Shown: positions 23,766-38,700 of the stretch, piece after piece
How positions within the stretch are numbered: position 1 is the first letter of the stretch
Layout: the number at the start of each line of letters is the position of its first letter
DNA from: Paulownia fortunei
Taxonomy: Eukaryota > Streptophyta > Magnoliopsida > Lamiales > Paulowniaceae
Direction: 5' to 3'
Assembly: GCA_019321725.1 (NCBI GenBank)
Contig: CM033120.1
Location: 1,426,001 to 1,490,000 of the forward strand
DNA length: 64,000 bases
Made by a program: the position numbers and the translations under genes
Notes under the pieces: model-generated
What the model saw: only the letters and a program-made list of their open reading frames with translations
Database searches by the model: none
Told to the model about the DNA's origin: nothing

Positions 23766-26700
23766 TTAGACACATCCAAAGAATTGTTCCAAGGATGTCG
23801 CAGTGATAACATTGGAGGCAGGCCGTTCAAGCTTGACAGGCGAGATGTGAAGCTGATATTTGATGAATCTCTGGAACATGATAAAGAAGACAATCAATTC
23901 AAAAGAATGATTGTAAAATGATATTCCAAAAAGAACCAAGTAGAAGAATGACAACATCTAGAGCTAGGAAGCATAGAAGCCACCCCAAACAAATACTGAA
24001 ATGCCTTGCTTCTAGAAGTATAGCATGCACAAAAGCATAAACTGAACTCTAATCTAACATCTCGACGTCCATTTCAAAAAGTGCATTTTGTTAAATACAC
24101 TATTTTCTTAAATTCGGCACCCATCTTCTAGAAAGAATACATATTTTAACAATTGATTCCTAAGAGTGACATTAGAACTAGAATACATCAAATAGAAGCC
24201 AAAACCATATCGGTGCTGATAATACGACAATTGCAAAGCCTCATTCAAGAAAACAGAACATAGTTCAAGCAATAACTGTGAGAGGCAAGGTGAAATATCA
24301 AGATAACAATAATAGAAAACATATAAATTGGAATTGTAATCTTCATGGAGGCATTTCCACATAAATATAGTTGCAAGTCTCAGCAAATCGTGCCTACACA
24401 TGCAATTGATAAGAAACATGTCTTCCATTATTCTCTTTCACACCCCACATACTAGACAGAGAAACTAGACATCCATTGATTAAAGAGACACAAAATATAA
24501 ACAAATATAGAGACATAGATTAAAACCTCCACACTTTGAGAACTAAATCATACAAAATATTGCATTTCTGCATTTTATTTTGATAACCATAAGACACCAA
24601 TTAATGCACTTATTGCATGTGCCCCCACCCGCACCCCAGAAAAAGAAAGAAGAAAAAAGGGAGAAAAAAAATCTTTCTCCCAAAGTGGTGTTCTACTTGG
24701 GAGGTAAGAATATGTTAAAGACATTGCCAAAAATCACGCTGCTTTTGTAGGTGATTGATCTTATGAAAATAAAATTCGAGTACCTAACATTTTCTGGATG
24801 AATACAACTCGTGTTAGGTTGACAAAGTTTGATCACTTATAGCTTTGTATCTCATTGACCACTTTGACAACAAAAATCCAAAAACATATTGCTGGATACA
24901 TTGGAAGCTTATTAGAGCGCATACAATATGTATATAATAAAAACATACAATATTCTCTTGCTAGAAGCAGTTGAAATATAGTACTACAACAGATTGCAGA
25001 AACCTAAAATGTAATCTGATATCAAATGCAAATTAGAGATGGGAGATGGAAGCTGCCATAAACAAATATTTGAAAATATTTCTGTTGTAGCAACATATAC
25101 ACGCACCCAAGGATATTTTATCATGTAGATTAAGAGCATCTCAGTATGTATCTTGAGAGAGTAAAGTGCGCTTTTTTCACAAGCACCTTTTAAGTTTAAA
25201 AGAAAACTTGAAGTTTGAAGCAAAAGCAATTTACAAGAATAAAAAATATATACATGAGTCATGAGTCGTAAGTCATTACCACAATGAGTTATTTCCACAT
25301 AAATATAGTAAATGGGCAGGTTCGAGTAGATGGTTGAATCAAGTAAGAAAGACGATTTCAAAAGTAAATTCTAAATTAGTTTATACCAATCAATTAAAAT
25401 GATGTTCAGTAATTGGCAAGTGTTTGTAAAGGGTTGGCTAGTATATTGTACCATTGGAAATATATCTCATAGATCCTAGACATACACACACTTCCTGAAT
25501 TTCTCTCTCTAAGTTTACATTAAGTTAGCAAAATAAATACTAAATTCTTCTTAATAGGAACAGCACAAAGATACTGATTAAAAAGAGTTGGTGCATACAG
25601 CTAACTGGGTAATAATTTCAGGATTGGAGTCTATGTGCCAATCTGGTTCCAGTTGTCTGACAAAAGATGTCCGGCCATTCTCCGTGCTGCAGAAAAGAAC
25701 CTGCAAGTTCATTTCAATTAAAGCGTACAATGAGTAACCAGTTGAAAAAGGTTACAATTTACCAAGTGTTTGGCACATAAAAGTAGTTGATTCTTAGACA
25801 GAAATTGTAAAGTTTTTAACAATTGTAATGGTCATATGTATGCAAATTATTTTTCCTCAAGTATAATTCCACTGAGAGCCAAAAATTAACGAAAGCACAA
25901 ACACCATTTAACCAGAAACTTTCTTTCTTGATTCCTTTTTTTTTTTTTCCTTTTACTGGGAGGATGTCTGGAGGTGAACTTTCTCTTTCTTTCTTTTCCT
26001 ATGGAAAGTGTAGAAGACTAGGGTTCCAGAGGATCTTTCCAAAGGTAATCTCCAACCAGCCAATATTGATTGTTAGTTCATTATCATGGCAATGAAAGTA
26101 TTTAATAAAGAATAAAATGGCAGTTTTACCATTTAGAGTACCCTTACTTGAAATTCAATTAGTGAGACACGAGTTCCACAATTTTCCGTAGATTGCGGAA
26201 ATAAAGTATTAGACTATTTATTACCCGCATTTGACTTAGTTGAAATAGGTAAGAACCTAACATGTGGAGGCTATTGCTTGTTTCTTTGTGACAGAGTCAA
26301 ATAACGTGAAAGAGTTCCAACAAGAGAACGAAAAACAAGGATCAATTATATGTATTTAGTTCAATGCCAAAAAAATGATTAGGCAATGTTTGGTTTTATT
26401 CTCAATCTTCATTTTCATTCTCAATTTATTCTCCCAAAACACATCCAAACATATATTACGTTCTCCAATATATTTTCCTCCTAATACATCACATTTTCCA
26501 ATACATTCTCCCAAAACACCCATAACAAATCCAAGCATTCCCTTAGTCTTCCAATAAAAAGCTAATAAATGAACAATTATTTCCCATTGCACTTGTGCAA
26601 AGAACAATATAAAATATTCAAGTGGGCATCTCCCGAAATATAGCAGAAAGGAGCAAATATTAATTAAATAAAATACTTATAGTTGGGCATTACCTTATCT

Positions 26701-29700
26701 TTGACTAAGCCACCAGATGTAAAAACCCCAGCATCTTCCAAAGCTATGAGAACTTTTTTCTGCACGAATTAATCCAGCCTATTAGTGATCTTAAAGCAAT
26801 TGCGCATATACAGCAATAACAAAGTTGTATAAATACCAGGACAGCCACATTACGGCAAATGCATGACATACTCCAACATTTTGAGTCTTAAAGATATTCT
26901 TTTCCATTTATTTAAATACTGTTTTTGTGATTGCTAATTGATTCAAAGGGTATTTGTAGGCACAGACCAACATATCGAAAATCAAACCTGCCTGATAAGG
27001 GGCTAGACAAAGCATTATAACTATCGAGGTCCTATAATTTCCCTATTTGTGTAACCTTCTCATCATGTCCAATACATGGTCCACAGTGGACCACTCATGT
27101 TCATCTTTGTGGATAGCATCACAAGATAGCTCTTTTACCAGCTTTATTACTAAGGAAACCCTCAATCTTGTCAACATAGTCGGCATCAGCCAGCTCAATT
27201 CCATATGCAAAATGAGAAGCATGTTATTATATTTTTATTGGGAGGATTTGTAAATCAAACATGAGAATTATTCAGTACTTACATATACCTCTATCTATAT
27301 CACATACTCCTCTATCACTCTCATTTCCTTTTTGGGACTTCCAAAACAAGACCCCATTTCCTAAAATGGAATTTTTTTAATCCAAAACTACCCTCTCAAT
27401 CTCAATTAAAGTAATGATGTAATGATATGACACCACTAACTCTCAACCACTACTTTTTAAGGGCAATAGTATAAAAGCACACAAAACTTACACTTTTTCA
27501 ACTCTCATTTAAAACTCCAACTCCGTACCTGATCAAATTGGACCCAAAATTGTGGGGTGGAGGGAGTATAATAATCTTTTACATGTAAGAAACTATGGTG
27601 TGAAAAGCAACCTATTTAAACCAAATGATCCAAGAGAATATTTGCATCGTGATATAGATGGCTCACTGCACCAGCAAACGGGAAGCTACTGACAGTTCTA
27701 ATGTAGAAATTACTTCAAAAAAAAACTATTCGCTAGATATGTTCCTTTTCCAAAGTTAATAAAAACATTTAATCAAAAGAAGCTATCAACGTCAGCAATG
27801 TTGTCACGTTATCAGTAATGTAAATTGGCAATAAGTATACTAAAGATTCTTTCAGAAGACCAGATAACAGAAGAGAAACTATCTTTTTGATAGGGTTACA
27901 TAGGCAACAAATGTTAATCTCACAAGTAAATAATGTCACAAGGCAGCATAAAAGCTATTACTCGACATGTAGATTAATCCTTTCCAATAAGAAAAGGAAA
28001 AAAATTATTATATGGGTGACTATAATCATCCATAAAGGATCAAACTTTACAATTCTGGTTTCACTCCACAAAATTGACTATATACTCAATACCATGTGAT
28101 GAAATTAAATTCAAGTACTCGATAAAGGAAACTGATTAAATTTCCCTTTAGTAAGTGAAGCCCAGAAATAAAACTCTCAACATCAATAAGAGTTTGTGAC
28201 AGGTAGAAGAGTATACCTAAATCTGGGGTGAGAGCACTATGCATATGCCGGGGCATAAAAAGTATGATTTGTGTCAAACCATAATAAACAGGCCATAGGC
28301 AAAAAAATAGGCATCTTTAAATTTTGGCAGCTTACAAGACCATTACACTTATCCCTCCTCCCAATATGAATGCATGACTTGGTAAAACTAACTTCTAATA
28401 AATATTTTTCTCACGTTAAGATTTGGATTGTAATATACCTATTCAGATACTGTTTGAATTAAATTGTCAAATATGTACAAGATAATGATTGCTTTTATTT
28501 TAGATATTTTCTTTCTTTTTTACTGTTTTTGGCATTGTTGTGAAGTAGTGCAATATATATCTTCTGATATGAAGTGTGTAGCTACATTATTGGACATCCA
28601 AAATGGTAGAATACTTCAAAATCAGAAGATATTGGTTCTGTAATTGAACCAGAATCAGCTCATTTTAGTAACAACCTAAAGACAAAATTCCTCTTAGTAA
28701 GTGAAGCCTAGAAATGAAACTATAAGATAATCAAGATTATGTCACTAAGCAGCTCAAGAAGCACAGGCATAACAAATAGGACTGATTGTTGAATTTTGAA
28801 TATATTGAGAAAAGTGAAGAGAGAAAGAAAACACAAAATATAACGTGGTACGGCCAAATGGCCAGATAAAATGCCCAAAAGGCTAAAATACTTGTATATT
28901 TCTCTCTCATCATCACACTTACAATATCACCTACATATATATAGAGGTGTAATAGACATGTGATACATACAATAATTGAGGAAATCACATATTATTTAGA
29001 TAAAATAAAATATTCTGTTATCCCAAGAATCGTGCATTATTTTGCTATCCAATTGATTTTGATTAACAACACTTCCCTGCAAGTAGGACGTGGAAATAAT
29101 CTGTAGGAATGTTCAATGGAGCATTGAGAGTTGCACTCCTCCATGTGGTAGCAGAAAATGAAACCATTAGATTGACACATTTTGTGAATCTTGATCCATG
29201 TCGAAGTTCAGAAAATGATAGTTGTTGCATGGAAAGAGCATTGTGCAATTTAAACAATGCAGCAGTGAAGGCTACAATTAAATTAACTAGCAGCAATGAA
29301 GGCTGCATAAATATAGAAACCCAGAAAAAGAGCCTACGGCTCTGATACCATGTTGAATTTTAAATATATTGAGAAAATTGAAGAGAGAAAGAAAAACACA
29401 GAATATAATGTGTTTCGGTCATTTGGCTTACATCCACGGATAAAATACCCAAAAAGCTAAAAAAACTTGTATTATACTCTCTTATCATCACACTTATAAT
29501 ATCACCTATATATATAGGTGTATACAGGTGTAATAGACATGTGATAAATACATTAATTGAAGAAATCACACATATCATTTTAGATAAAATCAAATATTTT
29601 GCTATCCCAAGAATCGTGCATTATTTTACTATCTAATCCATTTTGATTTGATTTTGATTCTCAACATTGATATCAGAGCCAATGTGAGAAAATATACACT

Positions 29701-32700
29701 TCTTCACATGTTACAACACTCTTGACAACTACTCCCTCCCAATAAGAATGCATCATTTAGTAAACCTAACATTAATGAAATCTTTATGGCCACTGACATT
29801 TGGATTCTAGCCTACCAATTTTCCTATAGTTTGAATATAAATATGAACAAGTGATAAAGTAATAAATGCTTTCGTTTTGAACCTTTTTGTTTGGGCATTT
29901 CCGGAAAGTACTGTGATATATGTCTTGAGATATGAAGTGTAACCGCCTTTTGAGAGAACCAAAATGGTGAAATAATGCGACAGTTGATATGATATTGTTT
30001 ATCTTGCTAATAAGGTTGGAAGATATACGGTTTAAGCCAAAAAGACCATTATTAGATATCAGATACATGAATTATGCTACATCCTTGAGTGGGCATACAT
30101 GAAGGTATCTGCATATAGATATTTGGCCAAATGTGTGTGGCTACTTACATTGACCTATATTCATAATGTAGGACAACTATACGTTTCATAAATTTGAAGT
30201 AATATGTGATACATATTAGACAGATCATTTATAGGAGCTCAAAGAACCAATTACGAGAGAAGTCTGTGAATAAGATAGGCATCAATTTACAAAACCATAT
30301 TACTGTCCATGAAAGTTCTACATAAATTTTCATTTCTATTTGTCTATAGTTGCTGAGTTCAAAAGGAGAAAGAGAAACTATACATCAAACCCTTATAGTA
30401 GAACTATCAAACAAGGTGAAGAATAAATATATCCCTTAAAACATAAATCCAATCGCACAATCTCAAGAATTTCAAAACTTAGCAAGGCTCAATATTCAGA
30501 TCACCTATTAATTTAAAGAGTAAATGTAGAACCACATATTTGAAAATATTTTCATTCTTACTAGGATATAGAGGTGTGGAAACTTTAATGGACCCAAAAC
30601 AGAACACTTATTCTAAACCATCAAGAATTACAACATAACTTCATTCAATCTATCTAAATTCTAAAATCAACTTATGACCTATTACAGAAAAAATGCTAAA
30701 ATTAGAGAACTTCATACACAAAAATTGCCTCTCCTGTAAAACACATCCAATTCTTCAGACAAGCAATCAGGTGCATTTTATCCTCAATCCAAGACTTAAA
30801 AACTAAGTAATGCTTCACAATATAATATCCTTAAGGAGCATGATCTAGAGACAATTTGCTATTTCTGAAACCTTTTCCTTTGCATTGGATGGGAGTTCAT
30901 GTGCCCTATAGCCCACTTCTTTTACCGTTGCAAAGACATAATACAACACAAAGATAGAGAGATAAAGATATATAATCACAACAAACCAAAAAGATAGCCT
31001 TAAAACAGACAATCAGATTGTACAAAAGAGGATTAAAAAATAAAAGAACCAACATATTGGCTTCAAGAACTCTGAAGTTCTTTATAAGCCACATATAAGG
31101 AAAGTAAAATACGGAAAAACAAATTCCACCATAGGAAAAGATAAAGGATTAACAAACTAGGATAAGAAATAGTTGGTGCTTTACTTCGCTCTCATCATCC
31201 AGCACACTTTCCATCAGATAAAGATCACAAAACTTTGTGATCTCAAGCAGCACCTCTAGAACAGATGATCTGACAGTTGCTTGCTTCTGGCAAAAATCAT
31301 TAAACCACAAGAATGAGTGATATTTTTAATGATGATTTCATATATCAAGAATGGAAAATGAAGGTAACAACCTGCAGCTCCTCTGGGCTGCTTTCCTCAA
31401 GGATAACACCAAGCAACCGACATGTTACCTGAACCAGTTAAGTTGTGGAAGAAAAAAATTGAATGTGATTTCGAAGATGGTAAAAATTGGATAAATTCAA
31501 AGCAAGATTGCATTTTGTGCATTATCTCCAAATCTGATGCAGATTAAACTTCAACACCGCATTGTGGCAAGCAAATATGAATGTTCCACAGAAACAGACA
31601 TCAAAATGCATCTTAGAGTACTAGGACGCAAGTCTTGAAGACAAAATTATGATGTAGAAATTATAAGAAAAACAAAAACAAAGATAAACATTGTAGCTTC
31701 ACTTATGCGACATATGGGCGAGGGCAACATAGTGTTTTTTCCCTTTTCTCTCGTTTTCCTGTGGCAAGACCATCCCCTTATTCAGTATATCAATGCAAAA
31801 CCGAGAAACTTAACACAGAGTTGCATTCTCTTCCCTTCATAGCATCTACACATACTTGGCCTTATATGAATACAGAACAATATCATTAAACATTCTTGCT
31901 TAATCCCATTACCATAAGGCAGAAACTCCACACCCAATGTTTCAGAGCTCCAGGAGTGACCCATTGTTAATTTCTAATAGCTCACTCTCAACTGCATCTT
32001 GCCCAAAACAGACAGAAAGCAAAGTGAGATGACTTTGGGAATTGTATGTTCAATGATTCACTAATTCTGACAGAATATTTAGTGAAAAAAATAAAGGACT
32101 CTGCAATCCAAAACAGCCTTGTGATAACTTCAAACGCTTGGCAACTTATCCTGAAGATTTAGAAAATTCTACTAGAATGTCCAACCTCCTCCAAATCAGG
32201 ACTATAAAGCACCCACTTTACAAATAGTCAGAATGCTGATCAGCTTTCTACATGAAGTTGTGAACTGGTAAAAAACAGGATAGCTACATAAAAGGGGGCG
32301 GTTTGTCTAGCACCTTGAAATCTCTATTTTCCAATAATGGTGCTCTTTTGTGGGCTAACAAGTTTCTAGTGTAAGCTGTTTGATTACCCTGGAACAGTGA
32401 TTTCATAAGTTTTTACCAATTTTAACTGCAAAAGGGTAAAAATCAAAGAGACACTATGTTTGTAATTGTGAGTGGTCTGCTTTAGCCACAAGGTGAAGGG
32501 ATGCAGATCGCAACCATCTTTTTCCATTAGCCTGCCAATCATAACCAAATCAGCTCCTAATTCATCTTTTCAATGCCCCACTTGCAACTGCTGACCATTT
32601 TTGGCTGTGCCCACTGTGTAAATTCCTTAATTAACATATCTCCAAGCTATTGTCATTCTCAACAATCTGCAACTACAAAATTGATTTTTCCAAGATAGCT

Positions 32701-35700
32701 GAGCTGCCTTCCCTCCCTCACCAACACAGCCACAAATGACAAATTGTGCTTTCAGGCTCGTTCCCATTCTTACTTTCACTACAAATGATCATTTATATCT
32801 AGCAAGATGTTCCCCCACCCCAGAACATCCATCTTGCCCCTTTTTGTTCCCATTCCATTTCTTCTTTCATTGCCAGCCAATTCCAAGAAAAGGTATGTAA
32901 ACAATTATGCTATTAAGAAGATTAACATACTATAAGAAACTAATAGAAGATTTTGAGAAAGTGGAGACTGCATTCTCATAGTTGTCTATTTATATGGCCA
33001 TTAGTTTATTCTTATATGAGGTGGAATCATTGTATCAGATCTTGTATATGGTGCACACTGAACTTGTATATGCTATATGCACTTTTTACATGAAACATAA
33101 TCCCAACACTAAGACCACCACCTTTCTACTCATAACCTCTTTGCAAAACCACTTAGCTACAAAAATAACTACAAAATATGATTTAGTGAATCCAACTACC
33201 CCTAACCAGTTCTTAGGTTATACATGGCATATAAGCCACAATCTCCATAGAGGTTATGCGTTGCTAGGATGGCCTGATGATCAACGCTGCTTCTAATAAC
33301 CTTAAAAATTATTAGAATCACAGAGAGAGAGAAGAGAGAGACCATCAAGATCTTATTAATTTGGTAATCAATGCAGAATGCCTGTCTTTAGCAGACTCCA
33401 AATACAACTGCAGTTTCAGCCATGGTTACATGAATTTCCATCCTCATACTACTCAGGCATTTTTACCATATCTTATGGAGAAAACCTCATTCATTCATTT
33501 GTCACCAAGTATACTTTCAATAGAGATGATCATCGTATGTTAAGGAGAATTTCTCTTGGCCATATAACCAATTTCAAAGTTTTTTCCACCAAGATCTTTT
33601 CAGAACATATTTGATTGCCAATAACTTAATTTACACCAGTCAGAGTTCTTCGTTTGCAAACTTTGTACATCTTGTACTAGGGCAGCCACTTGAGGGCTTG
33701 AATCTACCGAAAAATTAATCCATTTTACTTTTGATAAAACTGTTTATCAAACTCCATAAGGTCTAGATGGCATTCAGAAGCTCAACATTTTCTCTATCGT
33801 CTCGAGTGGAATCAAAAAGCCACACATGCACATGCGCACAGAGAGAGCATCACAAAAGAACAAAATGAAAATAGTACATATAATGTCAGATTACTATCAA
33901 AATTAATGACCAGTAAGTAAGGTGAATCCAATTTCAGCATCAAAACCTAAAGAATGACATTGATCTCCATACGTAATAATTGGAATATTTTTCCAATTTG
34001 TCGGAGTCCAACTCTACACATAACAGTGCCAGACTGCTAAAATGAATTGTAAATATAATGTCAGATTACTATCAAAATTAATGACCAGTAAGTAAGGTGA
34101 ACCCAATTTCAGCATCCAAACCTAAAGAATGACATTGATCTCCACACGTAATAAAATTTGGAATATTTTTCCAATTTGTAGGAGTCCTTCAACTCTACCA
34201 CATAACAGTGCCAGACTGCCAGCAGATGTCATCACTATCTGTAATGGCTCATTAACATAAGAAAGAAGCAAGCATATCAAAGTGTTCAGATGATCTTTTT
34301 AGGAAGCATAGGTTGCCCAAAAAGGAAATGCAAAGTTTGAAAGCTCTTACTGAACAAGAGCAGCCCCACTGTTTTCCATGACGACCAATTTTTCTTTGGC
34401 TCTCAACAAGCATATAAAAATTAGCAAAGACCCACACTAAGTACAGAGAAGGAAAGGCAGAGGAAAAAAAAGGTAATATTCTTGACAAGGACTTCCCAAT
34501 ATCAGGGGTCAAAATATGTACCCATTTGTTTACCGCAAGCAACATTGATGCTTGAATTATCCTGCTATTACTTTCAGCTATTGATTGAAATGTGAGGAGG
34601 AACCACAAACGTAATCACGATTCCTGCATCCACTCCTATTCCCACTGTTTGAGTCCTTTTGAATAATTGTTTGTAAATCAATTCCATTTCACTGCCTCCC
34701 ATTTTTTATGCGTCCATTCATTAGGTCCCCTGTTTCCAAGCACAATGTAATGGCCTGAATTTAAGTTGCCCAAAGATCCACAGATATCACAGCTACTGAA
34801 TGTCCTGGGGGCCAAGGCCTCCTAGAGTCTGAAATAGCTTTGTCTTTTCATAAAACTTTCAGAAGTCCTATAAGATGCCCCCCTCAAAGTTTTGTACATT
34901 TCCTCCAAGGAATATAAGTTAGACTCATGTTTTTGGATACCAAGCTATCTTCTATTTTTGTTTTATTTTATTTTTTTATGGCAACAGCGAAAGATTCTCT
35001 CTTTCCTCACCTATTTATTATAGAAACAGAACCAAAATTGTCACTATATTCGTCTTTTCTCTAGTTTTGCCAAGTGCAGGTTCACCATAATGGGTTCCGG
35101 GTTTTTCTTCTGTTGGGATTGCGACACGGTTCATAACTACTCTTACTACAAGACTTTCCTGAAAAGCACTTAGTTTCAACTCAGCCGAAAACTTTCTGGT
35201 TGTCTTTGGCCCATCTTCTTCCAAGTTTCTGGCTTCGACCACGCCTCATTTAATTAATACTTACCGTCTTACTCCATTGCACCAGCCTATCGTGTTCCCT
35301 CCCCACCCTCACTGCCACTGACAACCAACTTCCCACATCCACTCTCTTTAAAGTCTAACTTGTTTGAGGGAAAATGCATCCATGGCATGTCTCCCCTAAG
35401 TTCAACCTTAAATTCTTTATGTCTCCTCGGTTAGATGCATGTTATTAGAGACAATATTCCATTAAAATTTCAAGAAAGATATCCAAGAAGAAATAAAGAA
35501 TCCGGATTGCCTTTTCTAATTTAACTCTTAAGCTATTTAAGAAAAGAGGAAAGTAGAAGCACATCTGTAAGTTGGAGGTCAGACTACCGACTACAATAAT
35601 TGAACTTTTAAAGATGAAGTCCCATTAAAAAAATATATCAATAAATAGATAATCACAAGGAGCATCACAAGATTCAACCACCATCAATATAAAATACACT

Positions 35701-38700
35701 GCTTTCAAGTTACTTCATAAACCAAATTGGTGTAGAGTTGCTGCAATTTTCAAATGCTTCCAATCTTTTTATTTATTTGATGATAATGATTTTTAATATT
35801 GTCGTTGTCATTATCATCGTCATCGTCATTGTCATTTCATTTTTTGTAGGTGAGTGGGTGCTGGTGTAGTGGGAGGGGGGGTACTTCAAGCATTTTTGTA
35901 AAATAGATCATCTTCCATGTATTGATATTGGTGATCGTACGACTGCTCAACTATAACAGTCAGATTATATAAGCTACAGTAACAGCCAGTGGCAGACAAA
36001 GTTCTTGCTGATCAAACAAGTGTTGATACAACACATGCACACAAGCACAGATCCAAACAGGTTAAATGTATATACATGAAAGCTATGTAACAGATTTCTA
36101 TGCTCTCATCTTGCCAACATGGAGGAAAAGCAAGGAATACCAAAGTCCAGTACACTGCAGATGAAAACAGATCACTTGGTACTTGAAACATTACCTTCCT
36201 TCCTTCACTCAACCTTTGCCTAACAATTTGGCCGAGAGTTGGCTGCAATTGGATAAAAGAACATTAATCTGAGTCACTTCAAACACTGTGCATAATTAAA
36301 AAATGAAGGAAAAAATCTACCTTCACGGGCTGAAAGAACTCATCGATCACATTCTGGGTTCTGGAATCTTCTGAAGGATTGCCAACCCCTGAGGTTGAAG
36401 CATTAATGCTTTCATGACTACTAACACCAGAGCTATTAGATGTTGGAGCTTGCCTTTTAGGTTGCCTTCTTTGAGGCCCACTAGGTGTTCTCAATAGTCT
36501 CCAAGTAAACACTATTGCAAAAGCTAGCCCTGCTATGGCCCCAACAGAACGTGAATCCTGCAGTGCATGCAATTAATTTGATAAATCATTTGGTAGAACA
36601 TTTTTATCTTTTTTGTTAGTGAAGAAAAGGTTGCAAATAAGAAAGTACTGGACATCATAGACTAACAGTTAATATGCGGAACTCTCAAGTGCAGCTCTCA
36701 GTTGCGAATATCCTACAAAAAGGGTGTTCCAGAAATTACTTTCCGAGAAGGCCTTGTCTAAAATTTCAGTGTTAGTAAGTTATCAAAGTTCTTTAATGTA
36801 AGTAAATAATGTATCAATGGATAGGAAAAGCATGCTCTATTGAAGATAGTCAAAAATCAGAATTTCAACAGATCATCTGCAAGATTCTCGGTCCTTCCTT
36901 TTATCAAGCATCTTAATAACAGTTCCATAATGCTACTCCTAAGTAGTTTCTGGAAAATCATTTTTATTTGGTCAGGATTTTGCAGCAGCCTCTAGCGAAG
37001 ACATAACCAAAACATACAATTTTTTTTTGGAAAGTTACTAAAACAAAAGGCCCTTTTAGTGCTATGAAAAGCCTGGATGATATTAAATTTCTTTATTTGT
37101 GATGCATGGAATTAATTCTTTCGAAAGAGGTAAAAAGAATCTAGTAATTCTATGTGAACTATATAGCTGTAGTTAATTGTTCCCCAAGTTCCAACAGAAA
37201 CATGATATATCTTTTTCTCCCACTTGTATGCACGTCCACCAGATTTTTTAAAGGTTACAAATCTACTACAGTTCAGGAACAATGCTAGGACAAATATAGA
37301 TGTACAAAAAATGTTTGGAAAAGGGAAGCAAGGCTCAACTCAAGGTGAGGCAGTCCAAAGGTGTCTTATACCCTTAAGGAAAGAGAATATTTCTGAACTG
37401 GAATATGACTCAAAAAGTGCAGGAACACAGGCAAAGCTGGTTTTCAAACCTCATGTTTGAGTTTTACCTACGGCTTCCTCGTCTTATCAGGGAATTTTGA
37501 TATAGGAATGATAAAAATTAGATTTGTGGTAGTTTTAACAGAATGTATGGCCAAAAAATTAAGGATTCAATTTGATAATGAATTAATATGAGAGGAATAG
37601 GAGGCAACATTCTAATGAGCACATCTGGGAGCAGTACCTGAGAACAATGGCTTACAAAATAAATAGGCTACTTTGGCTGCTTATGTTGTTGGAGATGTGG
37701 GCTTTATAACATATACTACTACCGATAGGAAGTTTAATTATATAGGTGAAATTGCTGTAAATAGAGTAATCGTAGCAGCAGCAGAAGAATAAGGATAGTA
37801 GAGAAGAAGAAGCAATAAACTTTAAATAGACTCCAAAGAGTCCGAAACCTAACAGGATTTCACATTCTAATTTGGAAACTCATTAATTTACATACAAAAC
37901 TGACAACAAAATAAAATGGGGCAAGAAATAATGACATGAACCATGAACAAAGAAAGCATCATCCATAATTCACAAAATATCGATGTCTTGAAAAGAAAAC
38001 CAATGGAGCAGAAGTTAGCATTCGAGGCTACTTTCATGATAGTCTAACAAGGACATGATTCAAGACTAGTTTCAGTTATTGACTATTGCCAAAGGAGTCG
38101 TGCATCATTGTCTGCACCATTTTCAAACCCCCTTGTTGGTCAAAGACTTTTGAATTTTAAAGTGTCACAGTGTAATGAATAAAGATCTTTCATATTCTAC
38201 TTCTTGACGAAGGAACTCTTGTAATTTTTTTATTTTATTTTATTTTATTTTATTTTATTTTATTTTATTTTTTGAATTGACAATAGAATAACTAAACGAC
38301 CTCTTAGCATAATCTATATCAGCAAACTTGTGAAGAGTTTCAAAATCTTTGAGATGGCAAAACACTCATTTTATCTCCATACTTGTCCAAAACTTTGGCC
38401 TTCTTTAAGCGTAAAAGCAAGTTCTTCTTGGCCATCTTGATCTTTGATGATTACACTGTTACGTGCACTAGTTCTAAAGTGGCATGAAATAAAATGGACA
38501 GTTATTATCTTTAAGGCATCATGAAATTGTCATGTTTTATGACAATTTGTTAACACGCTTGTTTCCTCAGTCATCCTTTTGGTAGTTTATCATTTCTCTC
38601 CTCAAATATAAACTTAACTCAGGACTCTTTTGCCACAGTTCCTTTGATACCCTTGTTTTAGTTCTTTAAATATGCATTTTCATCAATTTAAGAAGGTGGT

